Assembly (NCBI GenBank): GCA_963751695.1
Contig: CAVVVP010000010.1
Location: 62,001 to 126,000, forward strand
DNA length: 64,000 nucleotides
From: SZUA-22 sp963751695
Lineage (GTDB): Bacteria > Bacteroidota > Ignavibacteria > Ignavibacteriales > Melioribacteraceae
Direction: 5' to 3'
Position numbers and translations under genes: made by a program. Shown here one piece after another: positions 42,892 to 50,991 of this stretch. Each line of letters opens with the position of its first letter. The first letter of the stretch is position 1. Under the pieces are notes generated by a model. It was not told the origin of the DNA. It did not search any database and saw only the letters and a program-made list of their open reading frames with translations.

Positions 42892-43823
42892 GTTCACAAA
42901 GTATAAAAGTATTCGCTCCTGCATCCGTTTCTAATGTTGGGCCTGGTTTTGATATTCTTGGATTTGCTTTGAATGAGCCCGGAGATAAAATTGTTTTGTC
43001 AAAGTCATCGACAAATGGACTAGAAATTACTAATATTACTGGAGATGGTGGAAAACTACCTTACGAAATTGATAAAAATACTGCTTCCGTTGCAATAACT
43101 TCATTGTTGGAAAAGTTTCAAATCAAACAGGGTTTAAGGTTAGAAATAAACAAGAAAATGGGACTTGGAAGTGGGCTGGGTTCTAGTGCAGCAAGTGCGG
43201 TTGGTGCAGTTTATGCTGCCAACGAGTTGTTAGGTTTGAATCTAAGTAATGAGGAATTGTTGGATCATGCTCTTGCTGGTGAATTTATCGCAAGTCAAGC
43301 TATACATGGTGATAATGTTGCTCCAGCATTATTTGGTGGAATTATTTTAATTCGAGGGTATGATCCAATAGATATCATAAAAATCGAATCTCCAAAGAAT
43401 TTGTATTGTACTATTATTTATCCTGAAATTGAAATAAAAACTAGTGAGGCTAGAGCACTACTTCCTCAAGCAGTACCCCTGAAAAGTATGATCAGTCAAA
43501 CTGGTAACGTTGCATCATTAATCTATGGGCTAGCTACTTCTAATTTTGATTTGATTTCCCGATCACTGAAAGATGTTGTAATTGAACCTGTAAGAGCTAA
43601 ATTAATTACAGGTTACAATGAGATAAAGCAGACTGCATTTCATGCCGGTGCCATGGGATGTAATATTTCTGGATCTGGCCCATCTCTATTTGCACTCTCG
43701 AATTCTTCAGAGATAGCAAATAAAATAGCGAAAGAAACAAAACTTGTAGTCAATAGTCTTGGACTCAATTGCTTAACCTATGTTTCTGAGATAAATGAAG
43801 ATGGACCTAGAGTTTTAGACTAA
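42888..43823 (+). CDS. thrB: homoserine kinase
   Basis: ThrB phosphorylates homoserine with ATP. The 311-residue GHMP kinase has FAPASVSNVGPGFDILGFAL at the N-terminus, the ATP loop KKMGLGSGLGSSAASAVGAVYAAN, and the C-terminal segment AGAMGCNISGSGPSLFALS. All three GHMP motifs are intact. The ATG overlaps the asd stop. The start MSSQSIKVFAPAS matches other ThrB proteins. The operon order thrA-asd-thrB-thrC supports a dedicated threonine pathway. Confidence 0.97.
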   Translation: MSSQSIKVFAPASVSNVGPGFDILGFALNEPGDKIVLSKSSTNGLEITNITGDGGKLPYEIDKNTASVAITSLLEKFQIKQGLRLEINKKMGLGSGLGSSAASAVGAVYAANELLGLNLSNEELLDHALAGEFIASQAIHGDNVAPALFGGIILIRGYDPIDIIKIESPKNLYCTIIYPEIEIKTSEARALLPQAVPLKSMISQTGNVASLIYGLATSNFDLISRSLKDVVIEPVRAKLITGYNEIKQTAFHAGAMGCNISGSGPSLFALSNSSEIANKIAKETKLVVNSLGLNCLTYVSEINEDGPRVLD

Positions 43824-43851
43824 ATTACTCTTCTTCAAAAAATTAAATGTA

Positions 43852-45153
43852 ATGCAATATTTTAGTACAAATAATATTGAATTAAAAGAATCCTTTCGGA
43901 ATGCAGTGCTAAATGGCCTATCACCCGATGGCGGACTCTATATGCCTCATTTTATCCCTCAACTTGATAATAAAATAATTCAAGATATTGATAAATTTAC
44001 GTTTCAAGAGCTCGGATATGAAGTTGCAAAACTTTTTGTCAATGATGAAATAAATAAATATTCACTAAGGAATATTATTGACGAATCAATCAGTTTTAGC
44101 GCCCCGCTTGTCAATTTAGACAATAATAGATTTATTCTGGAATTATTCCATGGTCCAACACTTGCGTTTAAGGATTTTGGTGCAAGATTTATGGCTAGGA
44201 CTATGGGGCATTTTATTCAAGATTCTAAAGACGTTATTAATATTTTAGTAGCTACATCAGGTGATACAGGTAGTGCAGTCGCCTCTGGTTTTTACGGTGT
44301 TGATGGAATAAATGTTTTTTTACTTTATCCAAGCGGCAAAGTTAGTGATTTACAAGAAATGCAGCTTACTACATACGATAAAAATATCACCGCTCTTGAA
44401 ATCGATGGAACATTTGATGATTGTCAGAGATTGGTTAAAGAAGCATTTGTCGATGATGAAATTAAGTTAAACATGAAATTATCATCCGCAAATTCAATAA
44501 ACATTGCTAGGTTAATTCCACAATCATTCTATTACTTTAATGCATATAAGCAACTTAAAGACAGAAATAGAAAATTATATATTTCTGTACCATCTGGAAA
44601 TCTTGGAAATTTGACTGGGGGGCTTCTTGCAAAAAAAATGGGATTACCAGTTGAAAAGTTTATTGCGGCAACAAATTCTAACTCTGTTTTTACTGAATTT
44701 GTTGAAACTGGAAATTATATTCCTCGTCCATCCGTAAAAACATTTTCAAATGCAATGGATGTTGGAGCGCCAAGCAATTTATCCCGTATTCAATCAATGT
44801 ATGATTATCATTCAAAAGTTATAAAAGAGATATCCTCCAATTCTCATAATGATCAAAAAACAATAACAAAAATTAGAGAGACTCATAAAAAGTACAATTA
44901 TATTATAGATCCACATGGTGCGGTTGGTTTACTTGCTATTGATCAGTTTATTGATGAAGAAATATTAGAAAATTATAATGCCATAATTCTTGAAACAGCT
45001 CATCCAGCTAAGTTCAAAGACATAGTTGATGACTCTTTAAAAACTAATATAGAATTGCCTGAAGAATTGAGTAGTTGTTTGCAAAAAGAGAAGAAAACTG
45101 TTAGGCTTTCAAGTAGTTTTAAAGAATTAAAATCATTTTTAATTGATAAATAG
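43852..45153 (+). CDS. thrC: threonine synthase
   Basis: ThrC converts O-phosphohomoserine to threonine using PLP. The 433-residue protein begins MQYFSTNNIELKESFRNAVLNGLSPDGGLYMP, the N-terminus of the long ThrC type (as in E. coli and yeast). It has the PLP lysine in LFHGPTLAFKDFGARFMAR, then VATSGDTGSAVASGFYG, and SVPSGNLGNLTGGLLAKKMG for phosphate binding. It lies 28 bases after thrB and closes the operon. The TraB-family gene converges on it, with the two stop codons only 2 bases apart. Confidence 0.96.
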   Translation: MQYFSTNNIELKESFRNAVLNGLSPDGGLYMPHFIPQLDNKIIQDIDKFTFQELGYEVAKLFVNDEINKYSLRNIIDESISFSAPLVNLDNNRFILELFHGPTLAFKDFGARFMARTMGHFIQDSKDVINILVATSGDTGSAVASGFYGVDGINVFLLYPSGKVSDLQEMQLTTYDKNITALEIDGTFDDCQRLVKEAFVDDEIKLNMKLSSANSINIARLIPQSFYYFNAYKQLKDRNRKLYISVPSGNLGNLTGGLLAKKMGLPVEKFIAATNSNSVFTEFVETGNYIPRPSVKTFSNAMDVGAPSNLSRIQSMYDYHSKVIKEISSNSHNDQKTITKIRETHKKYNYIIDPHGAVGLLAIDQFIDEEILENYNAIILETAHPAKFKDIVDDSLKTNIELPEELSSCLQKEKKTVRLSSSFKELKSFLIDK

Positions 45154-45155
45154 TT

Positions 45156-46346
45156 TCAGAATAGATTACTAATTATCTTATAGGCACCGACATAAGTTCC
45201 TAAAGCACTCCCAATACCACTAAGAATAAAAACTAATAGAATTTTCAATAATTTATTTTTCCACCATCGTTTTAATTGATTTACATCCTCAGTAACTGTT
45301 TCAAATTCTTTAACGACTGGAGGTTGAAAATATGCTTGAACAAAAGCAGCAACGTATCCGGCACCTATAACTGGAGTTAAACTTGTTAAAGGAGCTGCAA
45401 GGAAAGCACAAATAACAGTTATAGGATGAGCCAAAGCAATGATTGTCCCAATTGCACTTGGGATTCCATTCGCAAGTATCCAGAAAATGATATTCTGCTC
45501 AGCTACATCTGCACCCTTTGTATATCCAATGTAAGCTAATGATGCAATTATAATAGCAGGTATCCCGTAACCGATAATTTTGCCAGTATTAGAAGGTTTA
45601 GGTATAATCTCTATTTCTTCTAAATTTGTTGAAACACCCGATTTTAATAATTCAATAATCCCATTAACATGTCCAGCTCCTACAACAGAAACAATTTTAT
45701 GACCCTTAGATCTTTTCATTTTCTCCATTAGATATCCGTCTCTCTCATCAATTAGAACATTCTTTAAGACCGGCATTTGTTTTCCTAGCTCGGACATCAT
45801 TTCATTTAGTACGTCTTTCTGTTTTATCTCTTCAAGTTTTTCTTCACTAATTTCTTCCTTTTCAAAAACTGAAGCTAATCCAACTGTCATTAATTTTAAT
45901 TTCTGCCAGAAAGACATTGAATTCCAAGCTCTTTTTAGTGTGATTCTTACATCTCTATCACATAGCTCAATTGGAATGTCGTTATCCTTAGCAGCTTTTG
46001 TAGCTTCCAACAGTTCAACACCTGGTTGTACTCCAAGTTTTTCACCAAGCTTTTTTTGATATGAAGCAAGAAGTATATTTATTAGAAGTGTACTTAATTG
46101 TTTCTGCTTGATTAACTGAATAAGATCAAGTGATTCCCAACGTTTTTTCTCAGAAAGAGCTTTGTATCGTTGAGGATCTAGCTCAACACAAACCACATCA
46201 GGTTTTTCATTTGTTATTACCTCTCGGACAAGATCAGCAGAGTATTGAGAAATATGAGCAGTCCCGATGATAAAATATTCTTTACCATTAATTTCCAAAT
46301 TGTGAACATCATTCGAGTAATTTGGGGAAGGGGAGTCATCAATCAT
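45156..46346 (-). CDS. TraB/PrgY-family membrane protein
   Basis: This 396-residue protein has the TraB (TIKI-clan) domain in residues 1-240, with the motifs YFIIGTAHISQYSADLVR, VVCVELDPQRYKAL, ELCDRDVRITLKRAW and IVSVVGAGHVNGI. These GxxH and ExxxxR elements form the putative metal site of the clan. The C-terminal third holds three or four membrane helices (IIGYGIPAIIIASLAYIGY, ILANGIPSAIGTIIALAHPITVICAFLAAPLTS). Family members in enterococci (TraB/PrgY) dampen pheromone signals, but most bacterial and archaeal homologues have no known role. It overlaps the CBS gene upstream by 8 bases. Confidence 0.86.
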   Translation of the reverse strand: MIDDSPSPNYSNDVHNLEINGKEYFIIGTAHISQYSADLVREVITNEKPDVVCVELDPQRYKALSEKKRWESLDLIQLIKQKQLSTLLINILLASYQKKLGEKLGVQPGVELLEATKAAKDNDIPIELCDRDVRITLKRAWNSMSFWQKLKLMTVGLASVFEKEEISEEKLEEIKQKDVLNEMMSELGKQMPVLKNVLIDERDGYLMEKMKRSKGHKIVSVVGAGHVNGIIELLKSGVSTNLEEIEIIPKPSNTGKIIGYGIPAIIIASLAYIGYTKGADVAEQNIIFWILANGIPSAIGTIIALAHPITVICAFLAAPLTSLTPVIGAGYVAAFVQAYFQPPVVKEFETVTEDVNQLKRWWKNKLLKILLVFILSGIGSALGTYVGAYKIISNLF

Positions 46347-46845
46347 TATTTTTGGAACCTGTAAGTAAGAGGATTAAATATTTTTTCTTTTTGATGAACT
46401 TCCAATCTTCATAGTAATCGAATTTAACAATTGCATGAAGATCTTCTAATTCTTTTGTCTTTTCATTTAAACTAGTTTTGATTATATCCCCTGTTGAAAG
46501 GATTCCAATAATTTTACTATCTTTTTGGATAAATAAGTGTCTAATTCTCTTCCCAAGAAATTTATCTTGCAGCGAGAACATTGTTTCATCAAAATTGGCA
46601 TATTTTAAATCAGATGACATATAATCTTTAATTTTCGAAGTTTTTGAAAAGAATCCTTCGGTCACAACGTTACGCATAAGATCACGTTCAGTCCATATAC
46701 CAACAATGTCTTCATTATCTTTTACAACAATAGCACCAATTTTCTTTTCTATCATAATTTTAAGAGCATCAGCAACAGTTGACTCAGGGGTAGTAAAAAT
46801 AATATCCGTCCCTTTTTCGTTTAACATATCTTCGGCTGTGTACAT
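46339..46845 (-). CDS. CBS-domain-pair protein
   Basis: This 168-residue protein consists of a CBS pair. The first repeat runs from ESTVADALKIMIEKKIGAIVV to IVGIWTERDLMRNV, and the second from MFSLQDKFLGKRIRHLFIQKD to IIGILSTGDIIKTSL. CBS pairs bind adenine nucleotides and usually regulate a partner. The C-terminal 35 residues are basic and charged (DYYEDWKFIKKKKYLIL). The last 8 bases overlap the TraB-family gene, so the two are co-translated and the CBS protein may sense energy state for it. The specific ligand is unknown. Confidence 0.85.
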   Translation of the reverse strand: MYTAEDMLNEKGTDIIFTTPESTVADALKIMIEKKIGAIVVKDNEDIVGIWTERDLMRNVVTEGFFSKTSKIKDYMSSDLKYANFDETMFSLQDKFLGKRIRHLFIQKDSKIIGILSTGDIIKTSLNEKTKELEDLHAIVKFDYYEDWKFIKKKKYLILLLTGSKNND

Positions 46846-46925
46846 TTTTTGTTTCCTTCACATGATTCTTAAAGTAGTGCAAAGATAATGAACTTCTATA
46901 TTAGATTACAAGTATTATTTAATTT

Positions 46926-46972
46926 TTGCATGAAAATGAGTATTTCATATAGTTAAAACATTAATAAATTTG
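46926..46972 (+). promoter_or_regulatory. candidate promoter of the head-GIN lipoprotein gene
   Basis: Two readings are possible in this divergent gap. TTGCAT (46926-46931) and TATAGT (46948-46953) with a 16-base spacer look like a sigma-70 promoter. TAAATTTG (46965-46972) matches the Bacteroidota -7 consensus but lacks a clear TTTG partner upstream. A strong GAGGAG precedes the ATG at 47018. Confidence 0.35.
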
Positions 46973-47017
46973 TTTCGTCTAATCGCTAAACCTAACCTAA
47001 ACAAGAGGAGTTAAACA

Positions 47018-47722
47018 ATGAAAAAAATATTTATCATTTTAGTCCTATTTCAAATGACTGTAATTTATGGTTGTGTAATGAATAATGTCAATCCTGGTGA
47101 CATGGTTACAAAAACCTATGAAGTCTCTGAATTCACAAAATTGGATGTTTCACATGCTTTTGAAATAATTGTCAAAGTAGGAGAAACTGCGTCACTTGAA
47201 ATAACCGCAGGTGAAAATATTCATCCGATAATTGAGGCGATAGTTAAAGGTGACAAATTAGTGCTTGGTCTTAAAGAAAGTATGAAAAATACTGGAGATA
47301 TTAAAGCTGAAATAACAGTTTTAGCACTTGATGAACTACAGGCATCTGGTGCTTGTAAAGTTCATTTGACCGGCGTTGATACTGATGAATTCATGCTTGA
47401 TGCTAGTGGAGCAACTCGAATAAACATCAAAGAGTTTAAAGCTAATTCGTTAACGGTTGATATGAGTGGTGCTTCATCTGGAGCTATTCAAGGAGAAGTA
47501 AATAATTTAAATATTGATATCTCTGGAGCATCAGGATTTGATTCTGAGGAATTAATGGCAGAAAACGTTGTTGCAGATCTTAGCGGGGCATGTAATGCAA
47601 AAGTTTATGCCAGCAAATATTTAAAGGTTGATGCTTCTGGAGCTAGTAATTTAACTTATCTCGGAGATCCGGAAAAAGTTGAAAAAGATACAAGTGGTGC
47701 AAGTAATATAAAATCTAAGTAA
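47018..47722 (+). CDS. head-GIN domain (DUF2807) lipoprotein
   Basis: This 234-residue probable lipoprotein has the signal MKKIFIILVLFQMTVIYGC with a lipobox-like YGC. It then has the DUF2807 start FTKLDVSHAFEIIVKVGE. The C-terminal two thirds contain five or six imperfect repeats of about 20 residues built around SGA (LDASGATRINI, VDMSGASSGAI, IDISGASGFDS, ADLSGACNAKV, VDASGASNLTY), which predict a beta-solenoid. Such proteins are abundant in Bacteroidota and have no proven biochemical role. The gene has its own promoter region and a strong Shine-Dalgarno sequence, and precedes purE. Confidence 0.85.
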   Translation: MKKIFIILVLFQMTVIYGCVMNNVNPGDMVTKTYEVSEFTKLDVSHAFEIIVKVGETASLEITAGENIHPIIEAIVKGDKLVLGLKESMKNTGDIKAEITVLALDELQASGACKVHLTGVDTDEFMLDASGATRINIKEFKANSLTVDMSGASSGAIQGEVNNLNIDISGASGFDSEELMAENVVADLSGACNAKVYASKYLKVDASGASNLTYLGDPEKVEKDTSGASNIKSK

Positions 47723-47761
47723 TTTTGCCTCGGTCATTCTAATATTAATCGAGGATAAATT

Positions 47762-48253
47762 ATGTCAGATACTCCAAAAGTTGGAATTATTATGGGAAGC
47801 GACTCAGATCTTCCAATAATGCAAAAAGCAATAGATGTTTGTAAGGAATTTAACGTCCCGTTTGAAGTAAAGATCATTTCTGCGCATCGCACTCCAGAAT
47901 TTCATTCTAAATATTCAAAGTCTGCGGAAGAAAGGGGATTAAAGGTTATAATTGCAGCAGCTGGTATGGCTGCACATCTTCCAGGAGTAACTGCGGCGCA
48001 GACTACATTACCTGTGATTGGTGTTCCCATAAAAAGCAAAAGCTTAGAAGGGGCAGATGCCCTTTATTCAATTGTACAAATGCCTCCAGGTATTCCTGTT
48101 GCGACTGTTGCCATAGATGGTGCAAAAAATGCTGGAATACTTGCTGTTCAGATTCTGGCATTATCAGATAATGCATTAGCAGAAAATTTTAAGAAGTTTA
48201 AAGTTAATATGGCAGAAGCTTCACTGCAAAAAAATGAAGGGCTTAGTTATTAA
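47762..48253 (+). CDS. purE: N5-carboxyaminoimidazole ribonucleotide mutase PurE
   Basis: PurE rearranges N5-CAIR to CAIR in purine synthesis. The 163-residue protein has VGIIMGSDSDLPIMQKAID, the phosphate and ribose contacts VKIISAHRTPEF, IIAAAGMAAHLPGVTAAQTTLPVIGVP, and QMPPGIPVATVAIDGAKNAGILAVQIL. The length fits class I PurE. The last 4 bases overlap the end of the convergent CDF gene. purK is not adjacent. Together with purS, purQ and purB this shows the pathway is scattered. Confidence 0.96.
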   Translation: MSDTPKVGIIMGSDSDLPIMQKAIDVCKEFNVPFEVKIISAHRTPEFHSKYSKSAEERGLKVIIAAAGMAAHLPGVTAAQTTLPVIGVPIKSKSLEGADALYSIVQMPPGIPVATVAIDGAKNAGILAVQILALSDNALAENFKKFKVNMAEASLQKNEGLSY

Positions 48254-49263
48254 GGTTCTTTGATTCTATAGATTTTTCTCAATCCGGGACCAGTTAATCT
48301 TTCCTGGTCCCATTTATATTCCTCTATAAGATCGTCTTTTCTTTCACTACAATCTTTGAAAGCACAGAATTTACAAATATCGAAATTGCAGTAGTCAAGA
48401 TGAATTTTTATTTGAGATTCAGGCAAGATAGATTTCAATTCAAAGGCAATTAGATCATCCGAATCATGTGATTGTTTTATTGAAAAATAATATGGAAGAA
48501 CTAAATGAAAATCAATAAACGTAGAATTAGCTGATTTCCAATATCTTAACTCATGTACATCTATCCAAAACGGTTTTTTGATGGAAATTAGTTTATCAGT
48601 TATTTCATAAAGAATCGTCGGATCGATTTGATTCATCAGTCCACTAATAGCTACCTTAATTAGTTTATATCCAGTATAGAAAATGTTTGTAGCAATAATT
48701 ATAGCAATTATAGGATCAAATATGAAAATATCAGTGAACATTACTATTCCTAGACCAATAATAATACCTAGACTAGTGTAGGCATCGGTCAAAATGTGCT
48801 TTCCATCAGCAATGAGAGCAAGTGAATCAGTTTTTTTCCCGATATGAATAACATAGAGTGATAGTGCCAGAATAATAATTGATGATACAATGATAAGGAT
48901 CAAACCGGTTCCGAGGTGAAGTGGTTGAATTCCTAAAATTATTCTTTCAACACTAGAATAAATAATTATAATTCCAGCAAATATTATAAGTAAACCTTCA
49001 ATACCAGCAGAAAAATACTCTATATTTCCATGTCCATAAGGGTGATCTTTATCAGCAGGTTTTGAACTTAAGATGATACTAAATAAAGTAACGCCGGTGG
49101 CAAAGAGGTGAATAATAGATTCTATTGCATCTGAAAAAATAGCTGCTGAATCTGTTATAAAATAAGCAGTAAACTTAATTAACAATAACAGAAACCCGAT
49201 AAGAAAGGAAAGTTTAGCGGTTTTGATTTTTAATTGATTATTATTTTTATGATCAGTATTCAT
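48250..49263 (-). CDS. cation diffusion facilitator transporter with C-terminal Cys cluster
   Basis: CDF proteins export zinc, iron or other divalent cations in exchange for protons. The 337-residue protein has six membrane helices, with the metal-site motif SDAAIFSDAIESIIHLFATG in helix 2, HPYGHGNIEYFSAGIEGLLI, and SLALIADGKHILTDAYTSLGIIIG in helix 5. The cytoplasmic ferredoxin-like domain starts about residue 210 (VHELRYWKSANSTFIDFHLVLP). The end carries an added cluster, YCNFDICKFCAFKDCSERK, with four Cys in about 15 residues, which may bind metal. It is convergent with purE. Confidence 0.92.
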   Translation of the reverse strand: MNTDHKNNNQLKIKTAKLSFLIGFLLLLIKFTAYFITDSAAIFSDAIESIIHLFATGVTLFSIILSSKPADKDHPYGHGNIEYFSAGIEGLLIIFAGIIIIYSSVERIILGIQPLHLGTGLILIIVSSIIILALSLYVIHIGKKTDSLALIADGKHILTDAYTSLGIIIGLGIVMFTDIFIFDPIIAIIIATNIFYTGYKLIKVAISGLMNQIDPTILYEITDKLISIKKPFWIDVHELRYWKSANSTFIDFHLVLPYYFSIKQSHDSDDLIAFELKSILPESQIKIHLDYCNFDICKFCAFKDCSERKDDLIEEYKWDQERLTGPGLRKIYRIKEP

Positions 49264-49298
49264 ATATCAGAGTAAAAATAATAAATCTAATTGAATTT

Positions 49299-50117
49299 TC
49301 ATCGTTTAGGTTTCGAAATAAATGAGAAATAACTTTCCGGGAAAGAAGATTTGCAATTTTTAGCATCCTCAAGTGTAGGAAATAATCCATAAACTGAAGA
49401 GCCAGTTCCACTCATTAGTGCAAATAGTGCTCCGCTAGAAATCATCAATTCCTTTATATTTTTGATTTCCGGATGTAATTTGAAGACCGATTCTTCAAAA
49501 TCATTAAAGATATATCTCTTATATTCCGTTACTCTAATATCCTTTATTTTGTTGTAGTTAAACTGACTATCCTTTGGAATAACATTAGCGAACGCATCTT
49601 TTGTTGACACGTGGATGCCTGGATTTACAATCAAAATTGGGAAATCGATTTTATAATTAATAGGAGTCAGAAGTTCTCCTCGAGACGCACCCACAGCTGG
49701 GGAAGGATTAAGAAAAAACGGAACGTCAGATCCTAGTTCTAAGGCTATCTCATTAAGAGTATTTTGATTTAACTCTAATTGCAATAATTTATTTACGGCT
49801 GTTAATATAAAAGCTGCATCAGAACTTCCACCTCCTAATCCAGCACCAATTGGAATATTTTTATTGAGAGATATATTTAAATTTATATTTCTATTTAAAT
49901 ATTGCTCTAAGAGGTTAATTGCTTTTACTATAATATTATTAAAGCAATATTCATTTTTAAAGGAAAAGCATTCGGATTCTTCAAAAATTAGCTCATCATA
50001 AAGGTCGTGAATAGGATAAAATAGGGTCTCAAGGTTATGAAAACCATCTTGACGTTTTGAGACGATATTGAGTCCCAAATTAATTTTTGCTATAGCATTA
50101 ACTTTTAGCTGAATCAA
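49299..50117 (-). CDS. ispE: 4-diphosphocytidyl-2-C-methyl-D-erythritol kinase
   Basis: IspE phosphorylates CDP-ME in the MEP isoprenoid pathway. The 272-residue GHMP kinase has VNAIAKINLGLNIVSKRQDGFHNLETLFYPI, the ATP loop NIPIGAGLGGGSSDAAFILTAVN, and the C-terminal MSGTGSSVYGLF. These match IspE motifs throughout. The length is slightly below the E. coli enzyme and normal for the family. The ATG lies inside the end of the homocysteine methyltransferase-like gene, a 20-base overlap that implies coupling. Confidence 0.95.
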   Translation of the reverse strand: MIQLKVNAIAKINLGLNIVSKRQDGFHNLETLFYPIHDLYDELIFEESECFSFKNEYCFNNIIVKAINLLEQYLNRNINLNISLNKNIPIGAGLGGGSSDAAFILTAVNKLLQLELNQNTLNEIALELGSDVPFFLNPSPAVGASRGELLTPINYKIDFPILIVNPGIHVSTKDAFANVIPKDSQFNYNKIKDIRVTEYKRYIFNDFEESVFKLHPEIKNIKELMISSGALFALMSGTGSSVYGLFPTLEDAKNCKSSFPESYFSFISKPKR

Positions 50118-50985
50118 AATAATCCTTTAATACCTTTGTGTGTATAGAACTTGATCCACAGCAGAGTCCCACAAACAATAAATTCTCATTAATATTGTCA
50201 AAGACCATTTTTATGTAATCTAGTGGAGAGATTCCTTTGACTATCTGGTCGTCTGTATAGTAACTTGATCCGCAATTTAAGTAAAATCCCCATGGATAGT
50301 TAAATGAATACTCGGCAAATAATTTACGATAAATCTTTGGGAAAATACAATTGACGGAAATTGCTATTGGGTAGTGTTCTAAAACTAAATCAGCAATATG
50401 GCTAAATGATTCGCCACTAAAGATTCTATGTTCTTCTGTAATAAGAAGACTCATGATAAATGGGATGGAGTTTTTCGAACAATACTCACAAATGATTTTT
50501 ATCTCATCTATTTGACTTTGAGTTTCATTGAGAATAAAATCAACTCCACTTTCCCATAGCATTTCAATATGATCCTGATGATTCTTAACAATATTAGAAT
50601 ATGGGAGCGTTCGTTCCCTCTGATAAGAATCTTCTGCAGGAGGATTTGATCCAGCAATAATAATTTCATCATTGTATTTAGAAGCTGTTTTTGCAAGTTC
50701 AACAGAACTATTAACAAATTCAAAATTGGAGATAGATAAATTTGATTTATCATAAGCTATTGGATTAGTTCGAAAAGTATTTGTAGTAATAATGTCAGCT
50801 CCAGCTTCAATGTATTCCTTATGAAGTTTAATGATGACTTGAGGATCAGTGATATTAAGAAAAGATGCCCATAAATGTGGATGTAATTTTGTACCACTCA
50901 TCTGGAGTTGGCTACCAATTGCTCCATCAAGAATTAGAGGACGTTTATTTCTTTTCCTATAATCTGTTAGAGATTTTGTTTTCAT
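50098..50985 (-). CDS. homocysteine S-methyltransferase-family protein
   Basis: This 295-residue protein has the homocysteine-binding barrel of BHMT, MetH-N and MmuM. It begins RPLILDGAIGSQLQMSG and has IITTNTFRTNP. The zinc-ligand Cys residues appear to be in AISVNCIFPK and VGLCCGSSSIHTKVLKDYF. The second is GLCC rather than the more usual GGCC, but both Cys are kept. It lacks the pterin and B12 domains of MetH, so the donor is unknown; S-methylmethionine or a corrinoid partner are possible. It lies 6 bases after the NFACT-family gene and overlaps ispE by 20 bases. Confidence 0.83.
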   Translation of the reverse strand: MKTKSLTDYRKRNKRPLILDGAIGSQLQMSGTKLHPHLWASFLNITDPQVIIKLHKEYIEAGADIITTNTFRTNPIAYDKSNLSISNFEFVNSSVELAKTASKYNDEIIIAGSNPPAEDSYQRERTLPYSNIVKNHQDHIEMLWESGVDFILNETQSQIDEIKIICEYCSKNSIPFIMSLLITEEHRIFSGESFSHIADLVLEHYPIAISVNCIFPKIYRKLFAEYSFNYPWGFYLNCGSSYYTDDQIVKGISPLDYIKMVFDNINENLLFVGLCCGSSSIHTKVLKDYFDSAKS

Positions 50986-50991
50986 AGTAAT

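Noticed and set aside
47728..47754. Possible hairpin (CCTCG with CGAGG) hiding the purE Shine-Dalgarno sequence
   Set aside because: Only 5 bp of stem with a long AT-rich loop; no known regulator or riboswitch fits, and it may be chance.
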